A stretch of 20,667 nt of DNA from Firmicutes bacterium UBA3941 (GCA_002385665.1 DGDX01000052.1:1-20667), one strand, 5' to 3'. Counted from the stretch's first letter, positions 6,315 through 14,273 are shown. The notes: a model not told the origin generated them from the sequence alone. Program-made: numbers and translations.

Positions 6315-7127
6315 TTGCGGTACGACAAAATGTTACAGGACAAGCATATTTTGATTACCGCCGGTGCTTCGCAGATAGGGAAAGCCTGTGCCCTGCTTTT
6401 CGCCTCGCACGGTGGCATTGTTGCAATCGCGGACAAGGACAAGGAGGCCGGTAACGACCTCTTGCATCAGCTCAAGGAATATCAAGAAGACAGCAAGTTC
6501 TATCATATGGATTTTACCTGCTCTGACTCTGTAAGGGATACATGTGACAGGTATCTGTCAGACTTTGGTGCGCCTGATGTGTGGGTTAACTGTGAAGGCG
6601 TATGTCATCCGGCTTTTATTGATGAGCAGGAAGAAGCTTCTCTAAGGGAGATGATAAACTTAAACATCCTGTCTGCATTCCGAATCATGAAATGTCTGGC
6701 TGGACCCATGAAGGAAAAGCAGGGGGGAGCCATAATTCAAATGATCAGCGATTATGCGGTAACGGGGGCCAATGGTGTATCGGCTTATGGTGCTACCATG
6801 GGCGGCTTATTTGCCATGACCAATTCATTTGCAATGGACTATGCTCCCTATGGTATACGGGTAAACAGTATTCTGCTGGGGATCAGCCTTTCCGCCATGG
6901 GGGATATTATTGCGGATGAAATGGAGGATGAAGAGGCAGAAGAATTCTGGGTTCGGACCCAGATGATACCCAGGCGTGGTAGGGTACAGGAAGTAGCGGA
7001 TACTGCACTCTTTCTTGCATCAGACATGGGCAAGCTCATTACTGCAGAAGGCTTTTTTGTAAATGGCGGTCAAAACAGTATAGCCCATAATCAACATTAT
7101 CGGTGGAATTGGAGGGCTAACGCATGA
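6315..7127 (+). CDS. SDR-family protein, paralogue 1 of 4, catalytic Lys replaced by Met
   Basis: 270 residues from a TTG start; GAGGTG sits six bases before it, whereas the longer frame's GTG at 6306 lies within that binding site. The N-terminus then matches the other three copies (short aromatic stretch, LL/ML, x-G/D-K). Rossmann motif ITAGASQIG (residues 14-22) departs from TGGxxGIG at two glycines. Ser145 (MISDY) and Tyr158 are in place, but the YxxxK lysine is Met162 (YGATM). The usual NNAG is VNCEG, and the PG loop after the catalytic helix is LG. The typical end FLASDMGKLITAEGFFVNGG is present. Without the lysine, normal SDR catalysis is doubtful; it may be a structural partner. Overlaps the next gene by four bases (ATGA). 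Confidence 0.87.
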   Translation: MRYDKMLQDKHILITAGASQIGKACALLFASHGGIVAIADKDKEAGNDLLHQLKEYQEDSKFYHMDFTCSDSVRDTCDRYLSDFGAPDVWVNCEGVCHPAFIDEQEEASLREMINLNILSAFRIMKCLAGPMKEKQGGAIIQMISDYAVTGANGVSAYGATMGGLFAMTNSFAMDYAPYGIRVNSILLGISLSAMGDIIADEMEDEEAEEFWVRTQMIPRRGRVQEVADTALFLASDMGKLITAEGFFVNGGQNSIAHNQHYRWNWRANA

Positions 7128-7861
7128 AGAACTACGCAAAACTTTTAGAAGGAAAATATGCAGTTGTTACCAATGGAGGTGATCCATGTGGTAGTGCGAT
7201 TGTGAAAAAGTTTGCCTTACATGGTGCCACAGTCGCTTTTGGTGTAAGAGATATCGAGACCGGTGAGAGAATCCTTGGCGAAATTGCTGAACTATCGCCG
7301 GAAAGCTTCTATTTGGTCCTGGATCTAGCGGATAGCGATGGTATAGAAGAATTTTGCCGTAAGGTAAAGGAACGCTTCCCACTTACAACGGTGTTGGTGA
7401 ATAATCCATATGCTGACATAGGTAAAACTATTACGGAAACCACCGAAGAAGACTACAGGTATTTCCTACAGGTTAATCAGAGAAGCATAATGCAGACCCT
7501 TCGGGCATTTTACGGGCCGATGCGGGACAATAAGTGCGGCTCAATAATCAACATATCATCCAACACGGTATTCAAACCCATTATGGGCAATCCATTTCTT
7601 ACCTTGAGCATGGGCACAATCGGAGGCTTGACCAGGGTTACCGCCTTTGAGGGAGGAGAATTTTATGTGCGGGTAAATGAAATCCTCTCCGGTATACTAC
7701 CCGGTCAATCCGAGCTGTCCCCTTGTCCCTTGAAGATAGAAGGGTCTCATGTAGAAGGTATGGCGGATCTGGTGCTATTCCTGGCCAGTGATATGTCCTC
7801 ATATATTACTGGACAATCCTTTACGGTGGACGGTGGAGCCCGAAGACAATTATTCGCTTAA
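7124..7861 (+). CDS. SDR-family protein, paralogue 2 of 4, lacks catalytic Tyr and Lys
   Basis: 245 residues. N-terminus MKNYAKLLEGKYAVVTNGG leads into a modified nucleotide-binding loop (TNGGDPCGS, residues 16-24). The central strand ends IINISSN with Ser145/Ser146. In the region that should hold YxxxK the sequence is LSMGTIGGL: Ser162 and Ile166 stand where Tyr and Lys are expected, and there is no other Tyr or suitable Lys nearby. NNAG has become NNPY. The fold end FLASDMSSYITGQSFTVDGG is canonical, so the protein should still fold and may bind nucleotide. The ATG overlaps the previous stop (ATGA) and GGAGGG is 7 bases upstream, showing translational coupling. Read as a pseudoenzyme subunit; direct dehydrogenase activity is unlikely. 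Confidence 0.85.
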   Translation: MKNYAKLLEGKYAVVTNGGDPCGSAIVKKFALHGATVAFGVRDIETGERILGEIAELSPESFYLVLDLADSDGIEEFCRKVKERFPLTTVLVNNPYADIGKTITETTEEDYRYFLQVNQRSIMQTLRAFYGPMRDNKCGSIINISSNTVFKPIMGNPFLTLSMGTIGGLTRVTAFEGGEFYVRVNEILSGILPGQSELSPCPLKIEGSHVEGMADLVLFLASDMSSYITGQSFTVDGGARRQLFA

Positions 7862-7937
7862 GGATGACGAAGGGATCTCGCTTTATAAACCAACTAATTA
7901 ACACTCTGTTTGGACAGGTACAATAGGAGGGGAATAA

Positions 7938-8669
7938 ATGGATTATCAATGCTTGCTTGCAGGCCGTTCTGCAATAGTTACCGGTGGTGCCGGTAGTGTC
8001 GGGCGTGCTGTTGCCTTGCTCTATGCTACCCATGGCGCTAATGTAGTCATATTGGACGAAGATGAGACGGAAGTTGAAAAGACTGTAAAGGATTTACGTG
8101 AGATCAACCAAAAGTGTTCTGGGTTTGCAGGTAATCTTAGAGATCCGGAATCCATTGCTCAATTGTGCGACTATGCAATAAATGCACTGGGTACTGCGGA
8201 CATACTGGTCAATGCCGCCGGTTCCTATCTTCCTGGCGATGCCGAAACCCTGGAGGAAGATGACTTTATCGCCATGTTAGACAAGAATGTGAACTCCACA
8301 ATACGGTTTACCAAGGCAATTATTCCATATATGTGTGACAATCGGCAGGGTGACATTATCAACATAACATCTGATCTGGCTACTGCATCCATGCCTGGAA
8401 CAGCGGGAATTGCGGCATGTGCCGGTGCTATCGTCGCCTTTACCCGAAACGTTACAATGGATTATATAAGGTATCGTGTTCGGGCCAATTGCATTGTTTA
8501 CCCATTTGATGGAATTGAAGGACGCAGGCCATTGACCGGTGCGCCCGGCCCTGAGGATGTGGCCAACGCTGCCTTATGGTATGCTTGTAAAATGTCGCGC
8601 TTTATAATCGGGGACATGTTGCCGGTAAATGGCGGTATGGATTATTTTGCGGGGATGAGGGGTGAATAA
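7938..8669 (+). CDS. SDR-family protein, paralogue 3 of 4, lacks catalytic Tyr and Lys
   Basis: 243 residues with a good dinucleotide loop TGGAGSVG (15-22) and an acidic residue after strand 2 (ILDEDE), which favours NAD(H). VNAAG and IINITSD with Ser145 are kept. At the exact catalytic spacing, Ile158 replaces Tyr and Ala162 replaces Lys (GIAACAGAIVAFTR). The following loop is YPFDG instead of PG. The C-terminus keeps IIGDMLPVNGG. It probably binds cofactor without doing hydride chemistry by the usual mechanism. The ATG has AGGAGGGG upstream, and the 76-base gap from paralogue 2 is the only real space inside the SDR run. Confidence 0.86.
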   Translation: MDYQCLLAGRSAIVTGGAGSVGRAVALLYATHGANVVILDEDETEVEKTVKDLREINQKCSGFAGNLRDPESIAQLCDYAINALGTADILVNAAGSYLPGDAETLEEDDFIAMLDKNVNSTIRFTKAIIPYMCDNRQGDIINITSDLATASMPGTAGIAACAGAIVAFTRNVTMDYIRYRVRANCIVYPFDGIEGRRPLTGAPGPEDVANAALWYACKMSRFIIGDMLPVNGGMDYFAGMRGE

Positions 8670-8670
8670 C

Positions 8671-9531
8671 TTGAAATACAACAGGCTTTTAGAAGGCAAG
8701 GTGGCTGTAATCACTTCCGGTGCCCATGGCATGGGCAAGCACGTTTCGGTTTGGTATGCCAGGCATGGTGCCATCTGTTTTATAAACGGCAGGGATCCTT
8801 CCGGGGTGGAGACCGGTGAAATGCTGAATGAGATTTCACCCGGCTCCTGCTTTATCAGGTGTGACATGTCCAAGAGGGAAGACGTTGAATCCTTTATAAG
8901 GCAGGTGCTTGAACGTACTGATCGGATAGACAATATAACCAATGTAGTGGGTATTAACCGGAGCGATCTGACGGATCAGGTTGATGATGAACGGTTTGAA
9001 TACACTCAGCAGGTTAATCTGTATGGGATTATGCGTCTGGCACGGGGTTTTTGGCCATCCCTTAAAAAAACAAGGGGAAACATTATACTTATCTCAACCA
9101 TTCATTCCGGAGCCACATTTGGTAAAAATAGTGCATATGCATCTTCCAAATCGGCTACAAATGCCTTTGCCCGCGCACTGGCAGTAGAGGGGGCACAATA
9201 TGGTATACGTGCCAATGTAGTATGTCCGGGTGGGATATACTCCAGCAGGCAGCAGGAAAGGTATTTTGAGCTTAGGGATGACATTGAAAAACTTACGGAT
9301 ATTGGCATGAGGGGCGAAGGGGGACATCCCGATTATGGTAGTGGGAGCTCTAACGATATAGCAAATGCCTGTCTCTTTCTCGCATCGGATATGGCTGCAC
9401 ACGTGACCGGTGCTGCCATAATGTCAGATGGTGGTGCAACCTTCCAATCACATAAATTCCGGGATTTCCGTACTCCTTCGGATTACAGGGATCTATGGAG
9501 AGAATTTATGCTGGATAGGTACGAGTTGTAA
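8671..9531 (+). CDS. SDR-family oxidoreductase, paralogue 4 of 4, catalytically intact
   Basis: 286 residues from TTG at 8671, two bases after the previous stop. This start is preferred over GTG 8662 because GAGGGGTG (8657-8664) is then correctly spaced and the protein begins MKYNRLLEGK like its paralogues. It has TSGAHGMG (15-22), Asn in VNLYG, Ser142 (LISTIHS), Tyr156 and Lys160 (YASSK), and CPGGIY after the catalytic helix: the full SDR active site, unlike the other three. The C-terminus is some 40 residues longer (from KFRDFRTPSDY) and may contact partners. Expected reaction is NAD(P)-linked oxidation or reduction of a hydroxy/keto group in the locus pathway. It may be the working subunit of a mixed oligomer with paralogues 1-3, since SDRs are usually tetramers. 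Confidence 0.88.
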   Translation: MKYNRLLEGKVAVITSGAHGMGKHVSVWYARHGAICFINGRDPSGVETGEMLNEISPGSCFIRCDMSKREDVESFIRQVLERTDRIDNITNVVGINRSDLTDQVDDERFEYTQQVNLYGIMRLARGFWPSLKKTRGNIILISTIHSGATFGKNSAYASSKSATNAFARALAVEGAQYGIRANVVCPGGIYSSRQQERYFELRDDIEKLTDIGMRGEGGHPDYGSGSSNDIANACLFLASDMAAHVTGAAIMSDGGATFQSHKFRDFRTPSDYRDLWREFMLDRYEL

Positions 9532-9629
9532 TCTTGTATATCCCTACTAAGTTTATACAGTATACAGTGGTATGCATTCAGTTGCCGTTTGTCATAATTT
9601 ATACCTTGAGATATAAGGCTTTGGGCATA

Positions 9630-9673
9630 GTAAATGCAACCGTCTTCCTGGGGGAGGGTTGCATTTACTTTTC
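9630..9673 (+). terminator. Intrinsic terminator after the SDR genes
   Basis: GTAAATGCAACC (9630-9641) pairs perfectly with GGTTGCATTTAC (9657-9668), 12 bp with a 15-base loop, followed by TTTT. Confidence 0.85.
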
Positions 9674-9712
9674 CAATTTAGAATCAAATGTTTCCAATTG
9701 GAGAAAACAGAC

Positions 9713-9741
9713 TTGACAAATAAAAACATGGAAGGTATAAT
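9713..9741 (+). promoter_or_regulatory. Perfect-consensus promoter before the importer region
   Basis: TTGACA (9713-9718), 17 bases, TATAAT (9736-9741), exact at both hexamers. The first gene downstream starts about 610 bases later, so it would either make a very long leader or an unrecognised short RNA. The flanking octamer ACTTGACA recurs at 9770 and 9851 without good -10 boxes. Confidence 0.75.
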
Positions 9742-9867
9742 TTTATATAACAAAAAACAGATAATTCAAACTTGACAAATATGTTAGACATTTATTACAA
9801 GAGTTTACTCATTGCTTTTAGGACATCATTTTAGAACTCCTGGGTTACTTACTTGACACTTGCTTTG

Positions 9868-9923
9868 TAACATCATTTGCCATAACTGGATTTAATCACA
9901 TGACATCATTTGTTATTACTGGA
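9868..9923 (+). repeat. Pair of 23-base direct repeats, possible operator
   Basis: Copy 1 (9868-9890) and copy 2 (9901-9923) share 19 of 23 bases, with the core ACATCATTTG then ACTGGA, and a 33-base period, about three helical turns. A partial third copy (ACATCATTT then TCCTGG) begins at 9821. They lie about 130-190 bases after the consensus promoter start. Confidence 0.4.
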
Positions 9924-10203
9924 CAATCGATTTGTTATACAAATTATCTTAATATTCTTTGTATTTATAATCTATATAAAGGCATCATCTATTATATTGA
10001 TCTTTTTATAATATATCTACCTTAACTAGTTTATAGGATGATGATCTTATTCGCTTCTTAACTCTAATTAGAAAGAAGAGTAAGAAAGCAGATCTATTAA
10101 TATTAATTAGGTAAGTATGAAGACATATCTACAAGCTAGCTGCTACTGGTTCTCCAGTGGTCATAGCCAAAACCTTAGCAAAGATCCCAATAATTTTAGG
10201 ACT

Positions 10204-10232
10204 TTGACAAAATGCGCAATGAATGGTAAAAA
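10204..10232 (+). promoter_or_regulatory. Second candidate promoter, nearer to the importer genes
   Basis: TTGACA at 10204-10209, 17 bases, TAAAAA at 10227-10232 (4 of 6). It would start transcription about 115 bases before the LplC-like gene. Confidence 0.4.
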
Positions 10233-10356
10233 TAGCTACCTCTTCAACCATATTATACAAATATTACAAAGTATATCCATGAGGCTTGTTTTGAAAAAGA
10301 CAATAGCCTGATAACAAGAGATATATAATCAATGTTTATAGGAGAAGGAGGTAATC

Positions 10357-11295
10357 ATGATGGCAAAGAACAGGAAAAAAGTCCTAACCAGTGGGGTTGA
10401 AAGGTTTAATCGTGTTTCCTTGCCTACCAATATACTGTTCAGTTTGATATTTATATTGTTAGCACTTTTAACTGTTATCCCCTTGATTTTTGTTATAATT
10501 GTTTCCTTTTCATCTGCCGAATCCGTCCGAAAAATCGGTTACAGCTTTGTACCCCTGGAGTGGAGTCTTTCTGCCTATCAGTACTTATGGGATTTACGGC
10601 AGATTGTAGGAAGATCCTTCATGGTATCAATAGGCACTACAGTTGCCGGTACAATTATCGGATTGTTTCTTAATTCCACTATGGGCTACGTGCTTTCACG
10701 AAGGAGCTTTGCACTTAGAAGACACTTCACCCTACTGATATTTATACCGATGCTTTTTAGCGGTGGTCTTGTATCCACCTACTTAATTAATACGCAGGTT
10801 CTAAAACTGGGTAACACCTATTGGGCCCTCATCTTACCCATAGCGGTTTCAAGTTTCTATATCATAGTTTTGAGAACATTTTTCCAGACAACCATTCCTG
10901 ACTCTCTTGTTGAGTCGGCTCAAATAGACGGAGCTTCACAATTGACAATATACTCTAGGATCGTTATGCCTATATCCCTGCCGGCTTTGGCAACCATTGG
11001 CCTCTTCCTGACCTTTGGTTACTGGAACAGCTGGTTTCCTGCCATGCTCTATATTCAATCAAGTCACCAGCATATGTATCCCTTGCAATACGTATTGATG
11101 AGTATAGAGAAGAGCATTCAATTCCTGACGGACAACGCACAATTCCTGATTACACAGGAAGCCCTGCGTTCTATCCCGCAGGAGTCTATCAGGATGGCAC
11201 TGGTTGTTATTGTAGTTCTGCCCATTGCATGCTCATATCCGTTTTTCCAAAAATACTTTATATCCGGTCTGACTATTGGAGCAGTCAAAGGCTAA
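10357..11295 (+). CDS. Carbohydrate-type ABC importer permease, LplC/YtcP (MalG) class
   Basis: 312 residues with six membrane segments: a first helix near residues 27-52 (SLIFILLALLTVIPLIFVII), a periplasmic loop, then helices around 80-105, 122-145, 155-172, 225-245 and 285-303. The cytoplasmic EAA loop that docks the ATPase is visible as LVESAQIDGASQLTIYSRIV (about 185-204), followed by MPISLPAL. The C-terminal FFQKYFISGLTIGAVKG is the usual end of this class. Start is at 10357 or the adjacent ATG at 10360, the second being better spaced from GGAGG. It works with the LplB-like permease at 13227 and the lipoprotein between them. No ATPase gene is present, so a shared MsmX-type ATPase is likely. 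Ligand unknown; the class imports oligosaccharides and related glycans. Confidence 0.9.
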   Translation: MMAKNRKKVLTSGVERFNRVSLPTNILFSLIFILLALLTVIPLIFVIIVSFSSAESVRKIGYSFVPLEWSLSAYQYLWDLRQIVGRSFMVSIGTTVAGTIIGLFLNSTMGYVLSRRSFALRRHFTLLIFIPMLFSGGLVSTYLINTQVLKLGNTYWALILPIAVSSFYIIVLRTFFQTTIPDSLVESAQIDGASQLTIYSRIVMPISLPALATIGLFLTFGYWNSWFPAMLYIQSSHQHMYPLQYVLMSIEKSIQFLTDNAQFLITQEALRSIPQESIRMALVVIVVLPIACSYPFFQKYFISGLTIGAVKG

Positions 11296-11325
11296 TGGAT
11301 ATGATAGAGAAATTGGTTGTAAATA

Positions 11326-11362
11326 TTATGCTTATGCCCACATCCGCCTGGGCTTGGCATAA
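11326..11362 (+). promoter_or_regulatory. Hairpin between permease and binding-protein genes
   Basis: TTATGC (11326-11331) pairs with GCATAA (11357-11362), and inside it GCCCA pairs with TGGGC after a small internal loop. No U run follows, so it is more likely a transcript-stabilising or processing hairpin at the 5' side of the lipoprotein message than a terminator. Confidence 0.5.
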
Positions 11363-11410
11363 ATTGCATAAATAACCGACGAACACATAATAAATAGGAG
11401 GTATGAAGGA

Positions 11411-13003
11411 ATGTTTAAAAAAGAGACAATTCTCAAAGGCATGTCTATTATGCTAATCCTAATGTTGTTTGTTTCATTAGCATTAGCCGGTTGTGCCAAA
11501 GACAGCGATGCTGGAAAAGATACACCGGCTGAAGAACCTCAGACGGAAACGCCTGCAGAAGATGATGAAGAGCCAGCAGAAGAGGAAGAAGGGGGCTTTG
11601 TAAAACCTGAAGGGGACCCGGTACAGCTTATCTGGCTCATGGGTGACCCTGGACAGGTTCCCGCCGACCAAGCCATGGTCGAGGAAAAACTCGATGAGAT
11701 ATCTGTAGAAGCGTTAAATGTAAAGGTAACAACCTTATATGTTAACAATGACACGGTTCAGCTGAAGATATCCAGTGGTGAGCCCTGGGATATGACCTTT
11801 ACCTGCGAATGGTTCAACAATTACGGCGATCAGGCCAGAAAAGGCTATTTCGCAGACATTACAGAAAAGCTCCAGACAATAACTCCCGATCTGTATGCTA
11901 CAATGAACGAGACAGTTTGGGAGGGTGCCAAAGTCGATGGTAGGATATATGCTATCCCGGTTAAGAAAGACTATGCTACAGAGCTGTTCTTCCGCTTGGA
12001 TAAGGCCTTGTTTGTAGACGAACTGGGTATGGAAGTACCGGAAAATATGGACTTCTTCGATATTGAAGAGTATTTGAAGGCCGCCAAAGAGGCATACGAG
12101 AGCGGTAACCCGGCTGCTGCAGATGCCGAATATCCCTGGATGATGACCAAGGGTGGCGTAGGAATGGACAGAATCTTTGATATGCTCAACAATCCTACAG
12201 GCCTTGGAATACCTTATAGCAAGGTTGGAACACCCGACGAGAACAAGGTAGCCTGGAAGTATGAAGATGAGGATTACCTGGAGAGGCTGAGAGCCGTACA
12301 TCGCTGGTTCAAGGCCGGCTACATTAATCCCGATGCTGCAGTTCTGGATGAAGTAGGTCCATATTCTGCCGTTAAATACGGGCAAGGCTTCTATGGTGCA
12401 GATGCTATCTGGACTGCTGCAGATGGCTATGTACAACTGATCTCCCGCTTTGATGGTCCATATCTATCCACCCAGACAATCAGAGGTGCTATGAATGCTA
12501 TCAATGCCAATAGTGAACACATTGATCTGGCATTGAAGTATCAGGAACTGGTTAACACCAATCAGGAATATCGTGACATCTTACGTTACGGTATAGAGGG
12601 AGTACACTTCAACTATAACGACCAGGGTCTCGTAGAACGTACCAAAGAAGGTGTACAGAGATATAGTCCTTGGCCCTTCTCACAAGGTTCCTACTCACTG
12701 TCATCAGTTGAAGCTGCAGAAGGCGTAGATGTAGATCCTAATATGTGGCAGGTTATCTTCGATGGCTATAAGGATGCTGTTGCTACCCAATTAATCGGAT
12801 TCTCCTTTGATATAACACCGGTTGAAACTCAGGTAGCAGCTTGTCAGACCATAGTCGACAAGTATAATCCCAGACTCAATACCGGTACTGCAGATCCTGA
12901 CGTTGAAGTTCCCAAACTAATTGCAGAGATGGAAGCAGCTGGAGTCAGAGAGGTTCAGGAAGAGATCCAGAGACAGGTCGATGAATTCCTGGCAAATAAA
13001 TAA
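11411..13003 (+). CDS. ABC importer substrate-binding lipoprotein, LipO-like
   Basis: 530 residues. The signal peptide is a basic start, hydrophobic core (about residues 11-25) and lipobox LALAGC with Cys28 as the lipidated residue. An acidic, Glu/Pro-rich linker (about 30-62) keeps the domain away from the membrane. The mature part is a type-I extracellular solute-binding fold, and the C-terminal stretch (NTGTADPDVEVPKLIAEMEA to RQVDEFLANK) is characteristic of LipO-like proteins with a DUF3502-type end. Start ATG has AGGAGG nine bases upstream. It lies between the two permease genes, not in the more usual last place, and is flanked by a hairpin (11326-11362) and a terminator (13074-13113), an arrangement expected to give more binding protein than permease. 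Ligand unknown. Confidence 0.9.
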   Translation: MFKKETILKGMSIMLILMLFVSLALAGCAKDSDAGKDTPAEEPQTETPAEDDEEPAEEEEGGFVKPEGDPVQLIWLMGDPGQVPADQAMVEEKLDEISVEALNVKVTTLYVNNDTVQLKISSGEPWDMTFTCEWFNNYGDQARKGYFADITEKLQTITPDLYATMNETVWEGAKVDGRIYAIPVKKDYATELFFRLDKALFVDELGMEVPENMDFFDIEEYLKAAKEAYESGNPAAADAEYPWMMTKGGVGMDRIFDMLNNPTGLGIPYSKVGTPDENKVAWKYEDEDYLERLRAVHRWFKAGYINPDAAVLDEVGPYSAVKYGQGFYGADAIWTAADGYVQLISRFDGPYLSTQTIRGAMNAINANSEHIDLALKYQELVNTNQEYRDILRYGIEGVHFNYNDQGLVERTKEGVQRYSPWPFSQGSYSLSSVEAAEGVDVDPNMWQVIFDGYKDAVATQLIGFSFDITPVETQVAACQTIVDKYNPRLNTGTADPDVEVPKLIAEMEAAGVREVQEEIQRQVDEFLANK

Positions 13004-13073
13004 GGTGTTGGAACCTGGTTATTAGGGATTCCCTGTCTAAAGGAAATGAATAAAATGCTGTCCTAAGAAAACT

Positions 13074-13113
13074 GTCCTTGCTTATCTTCCCAAGGATGAG
13101 CAAGGACTTTTTT
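13074..13113 (+). terminator. Intra-operon terminator after the binding-protein gene
   Basis: GTCCTTGCT (13074-13082) pairs with AGCAAGGAC (13099-13107), followed by six T. It lies between the lipoprotein and the second permease. No strong new promoter is seen before 13227, so leaky termination probably sets the ratio of the subunits. Confidence 0.85.
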
Positions 13114-13226
13114 CTAAAATTAATTTTTAAAGGAATAATGTCATTACTATGATAATAGGAAAGTAAAGCTCTTAAGTAAGTAGGGGGAAAATCATATTTT
13201 TCAGATGGAAACGGAGGGTGATTGTA

Positions 13227-14159
13227 TTGAAATCAAAATCTCGTTTTACAAGGAATGACGCTGAACTGCTTTTAATTTCCCTGCCAACAGTGATTTGGTA
13301 CGTCCTATTTACCTATCTCCCAATGTTCGGGATAATTATAGCTTTTAAAAACTTCAGGCCACTACCCAAGGCAAGCTTTATTACGAGTCTGATCAAAAGT
13401 GATTGGGTAGGCATCCAGAACTTCAAATTTCTTTTTGCTACTCCTGACGCCTGGATAATGATGCGCAACACGCTGGGTTACAATGCTGTTTTCATTGTCT
13501 TGGGTATTGTTGTGCCTGTTACACTGGCAATAATGATATCCCAATTGTACTCACAAAAACTGGCTAAAACTTGTCAAACTGCCATGTTTTTGCCTCACTT
13601 CCTATCCTGGGTTGTAGTAAGTTATTTTCTCTTTGCCTTTCTCAGTACAGATAAGGGATTGATAAATAAAACGTTGGAATCTATGGGTAGGGATCTCATT
13701 ACCTGGTATGCTGACCCCAAATATTGGCCATATATATTGGTACTGCTGAATATGTGGAAGTCTGTAGGGTATGGTATGGTCGTTTATTTGGCAGGCATAT
13801 CCGGAATTGATCAATCGTTATATGAGGCGGCGATTATAGACGGCGCAACAAAGTTGCAACAGGTAAAACACGTTACTTTACCTATGCTGAAGCCAATAAT
13901 GATCATTATGTTTATTCTGTCTGTAGGCCGTATATTCTCAACTGATTTCGGTTTGTTCTATAATATACCAAGAAACTCAGGTGCTATTATTGATGTAACC
14001 CAAACTATAGACGTGTATGTGTACAAGGCTCTTATGAGTATGAATAACATAGGGTTTTCATCTTCCGCAGCTTTCTTACAGTCTATATTTGGATTCATAA
14101 CCATAACAACTGCCAACCTGATTGTGAGAAAGATTGATCCGGAGAGCTCTCTGTTTTAA
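13227..14159 (+). CDS. Carbohydrate-type ABC importer permease, LplB (MalF) class
   Basis: 310 residues from TTG at 13227, chosen because GGAGG (13213-13217) overlaps the alternative GTG at 13218. Six membrane segments: the first about residues 14-36 with the class signature LLLISLPTVIWYVLFTYLPMFGIIIAFKNF split around it, then around 75-100, 112-135, 165-185, 220-240 and 280-300. The ATPase-docking EAA loop reads LYEAAIIDGATKLQQVKHVT (about 197-216) and TLPMLKPIM. The end, NLIVRKIDPESSLF, is typical. Together with the LplC-like permease it forms the membrane channel of the importer. Genes occur in the order C-O-B, a rearrangement of the common B-C-O order. Confidence 0.9.
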   Translation: MKSKSRFTRNDAELLLISLPTVIWYVLFTYLPMFGIIIAFKNFRPLPKASFITSLIKSDWVGIQNFKFLFATPDAWIMMRNTLGYNAVFIVLGIVVPVTLAIMISQLYSQKLAKTCQTAMFLPHFLSWVVVSYFLFAFLSTDKGLINKTLESMGRDLITWYADPKYWPYILVLLNMWKSVGYGMVVYLAGISGIDQSLYEAAIIDGATKLQQVKHVTLPMLKPIMIIMFILSVGRIFSTDFGLFYNIPRNSGAIIDVTQTIDVYVYKALMSMNNIGFSSSAAFLQSIFGFITITTANLIVRKIDPESSLF

Positions 14160-14273
14160 AGATATTATTCCTCCCTACGCCAGGCCTCTATAAATAGGTA
14201 AGTGCTTTACTTGAACCAATGATATACCAGTTATTGGTAAGCAGGATTATAAAGCCAAAATATATCAATGAGG

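Larger units (their letters stand above)
9742..10356 (+). other. Importer upstream region, 615 bases, no convincing gene
   Basis: A+T-rich sequence after the consensus promoter. It contains an imperfect direct-repeat pair (9868-9923), further ACATCATTT copies at 9823 and a GCATCATCT variant near 9982, an inverted repeat CATCATC/GATGATG (9983-9989 and 10037-10043), a second possible promoter at 10204-10232 and the importer ribosome binding site GGAGG (10347-10351). The only ORF (10117-10311) has no recognisable features. Confidence 0.6.

Noticed and set aside
9534..9716. 60-codon ORF after the last SDR gene
   Set aside because: It reads straight through a perfect terminator (9630-9673) and into the promoter at 9713, and has no ribosome binding site.
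9821..9923. The ACATCATTT repeats as a CRISPR array
   Set aside because: Only two good copies, imperfect, with a gap of about 10 bases between them; no regular spacers and no cas genes.
10117..10311. 64-codon ORF in the importer upstream region
   Set aside because: Only a weak ribosome binding site, unremarkable composition, no motif, and it contains the candidate -35 and -10 boxes at 10204-10232.
11735..12436. Long minus-strand ORF of 233 codons opposite the lipoprotein gene
   Set aside because: It is a codon-bias shadow of a clearly real gene with a signal peptide and family ends; the antisense product has no motif and no ribosome binding site was evident.
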